From contig NC_081336.1 in assembly GCF_022539665.2 (NCBI RefSeq), forward strand, positions 7,236,278 through 7,300,277: DNA of 64,000 nt. Reading direction: 5' to 3'. The position numbers and the translations under genes are program-made. Positions 63,933 through 64,000 of this stretch are shown one piece after another. The notes under the pieces are model-generated. The model had not been told where the DNA came from, ran no database searches, and was given only the letters and a program-made list of their open reading frames with translations. The first letter of the stretch is position 1. Every line of letters begins with the position of its first letter. The DNA comes from Daphnia carinata. Taxonomy: Eukaryota; Arthropoda; Branchiopoda; Diplostraca; Daphniidae.

Positions 63933-64000
63933 GGGATGGCCTACGACGCAACAACCAAAATTTGAACCAAACAAGAATTAACATAAGCTTGCAAATCACC

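Overview
This window is eukaryotic nuclear DNA, most likely from an arthropod. A small crustacean such as Daphnia is my best guess, but that is inference and no search was run. The reasons are spliced genes with GT/AG introns, a GDNF-receptor-like gene of the invertebrate four-domain type, a Cdc14 phosphatase, a decayed vasa-type helicase, and dense simple-sequence and tRNA-like repeats.

Region 1, about 1-37 kb, is dominated by one gene on the + strand. It has 15 coding exons (21693-36998), and their splice phases add up to an uninterrupted 1166-residue product. This is a secreted or membrane-tethered GDNF-family-receptor-like protein (Gfrl/GFRA-like). A second, mutually exclusive signal-peptide exon lies about 13 kb upstream (8676-8754). 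It matches in phase to the second coding exon only. A possible TATA/initiator promoter and noncoding first exon lie at 1.86-2.48 kb. The rest of 1-21 kb is noncoding, full of A/T homopolymers, and contains two near-perfect short hairpins.

Region 2, 39.5-44.3 kb, holds a complete 12-exon Cdc14 dual-specificity phosphatase gene (845 residues) with an intact HCxxGxxR catalytic loop.

Region 3, about 45.7-64 kb, is different in texture. Long A/T homopolymers become rare, and repeats and gene debris take over. It contains a vasa-like DEAD-box pseudogene that still has introns (47.1-49.2 kb) and pairs of dispersed repeats. It also has a 640-bp inverted duplication (54.3-56.1 kb) and an 80-nt poly-C tract. 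A roughly 950-bp minisatellite is followed directly by a compact hairpin-rich element with 17-bp terminal inverted repeats. At least fourteen tRNA-like sequences with Pol III-type A/B boxes lie on both strands. Three short coding-like blocks could not be assigned.

The genes do not form a pathway. The two intact genes are independent neighbours on the same strand, about 2.5 kb apart.
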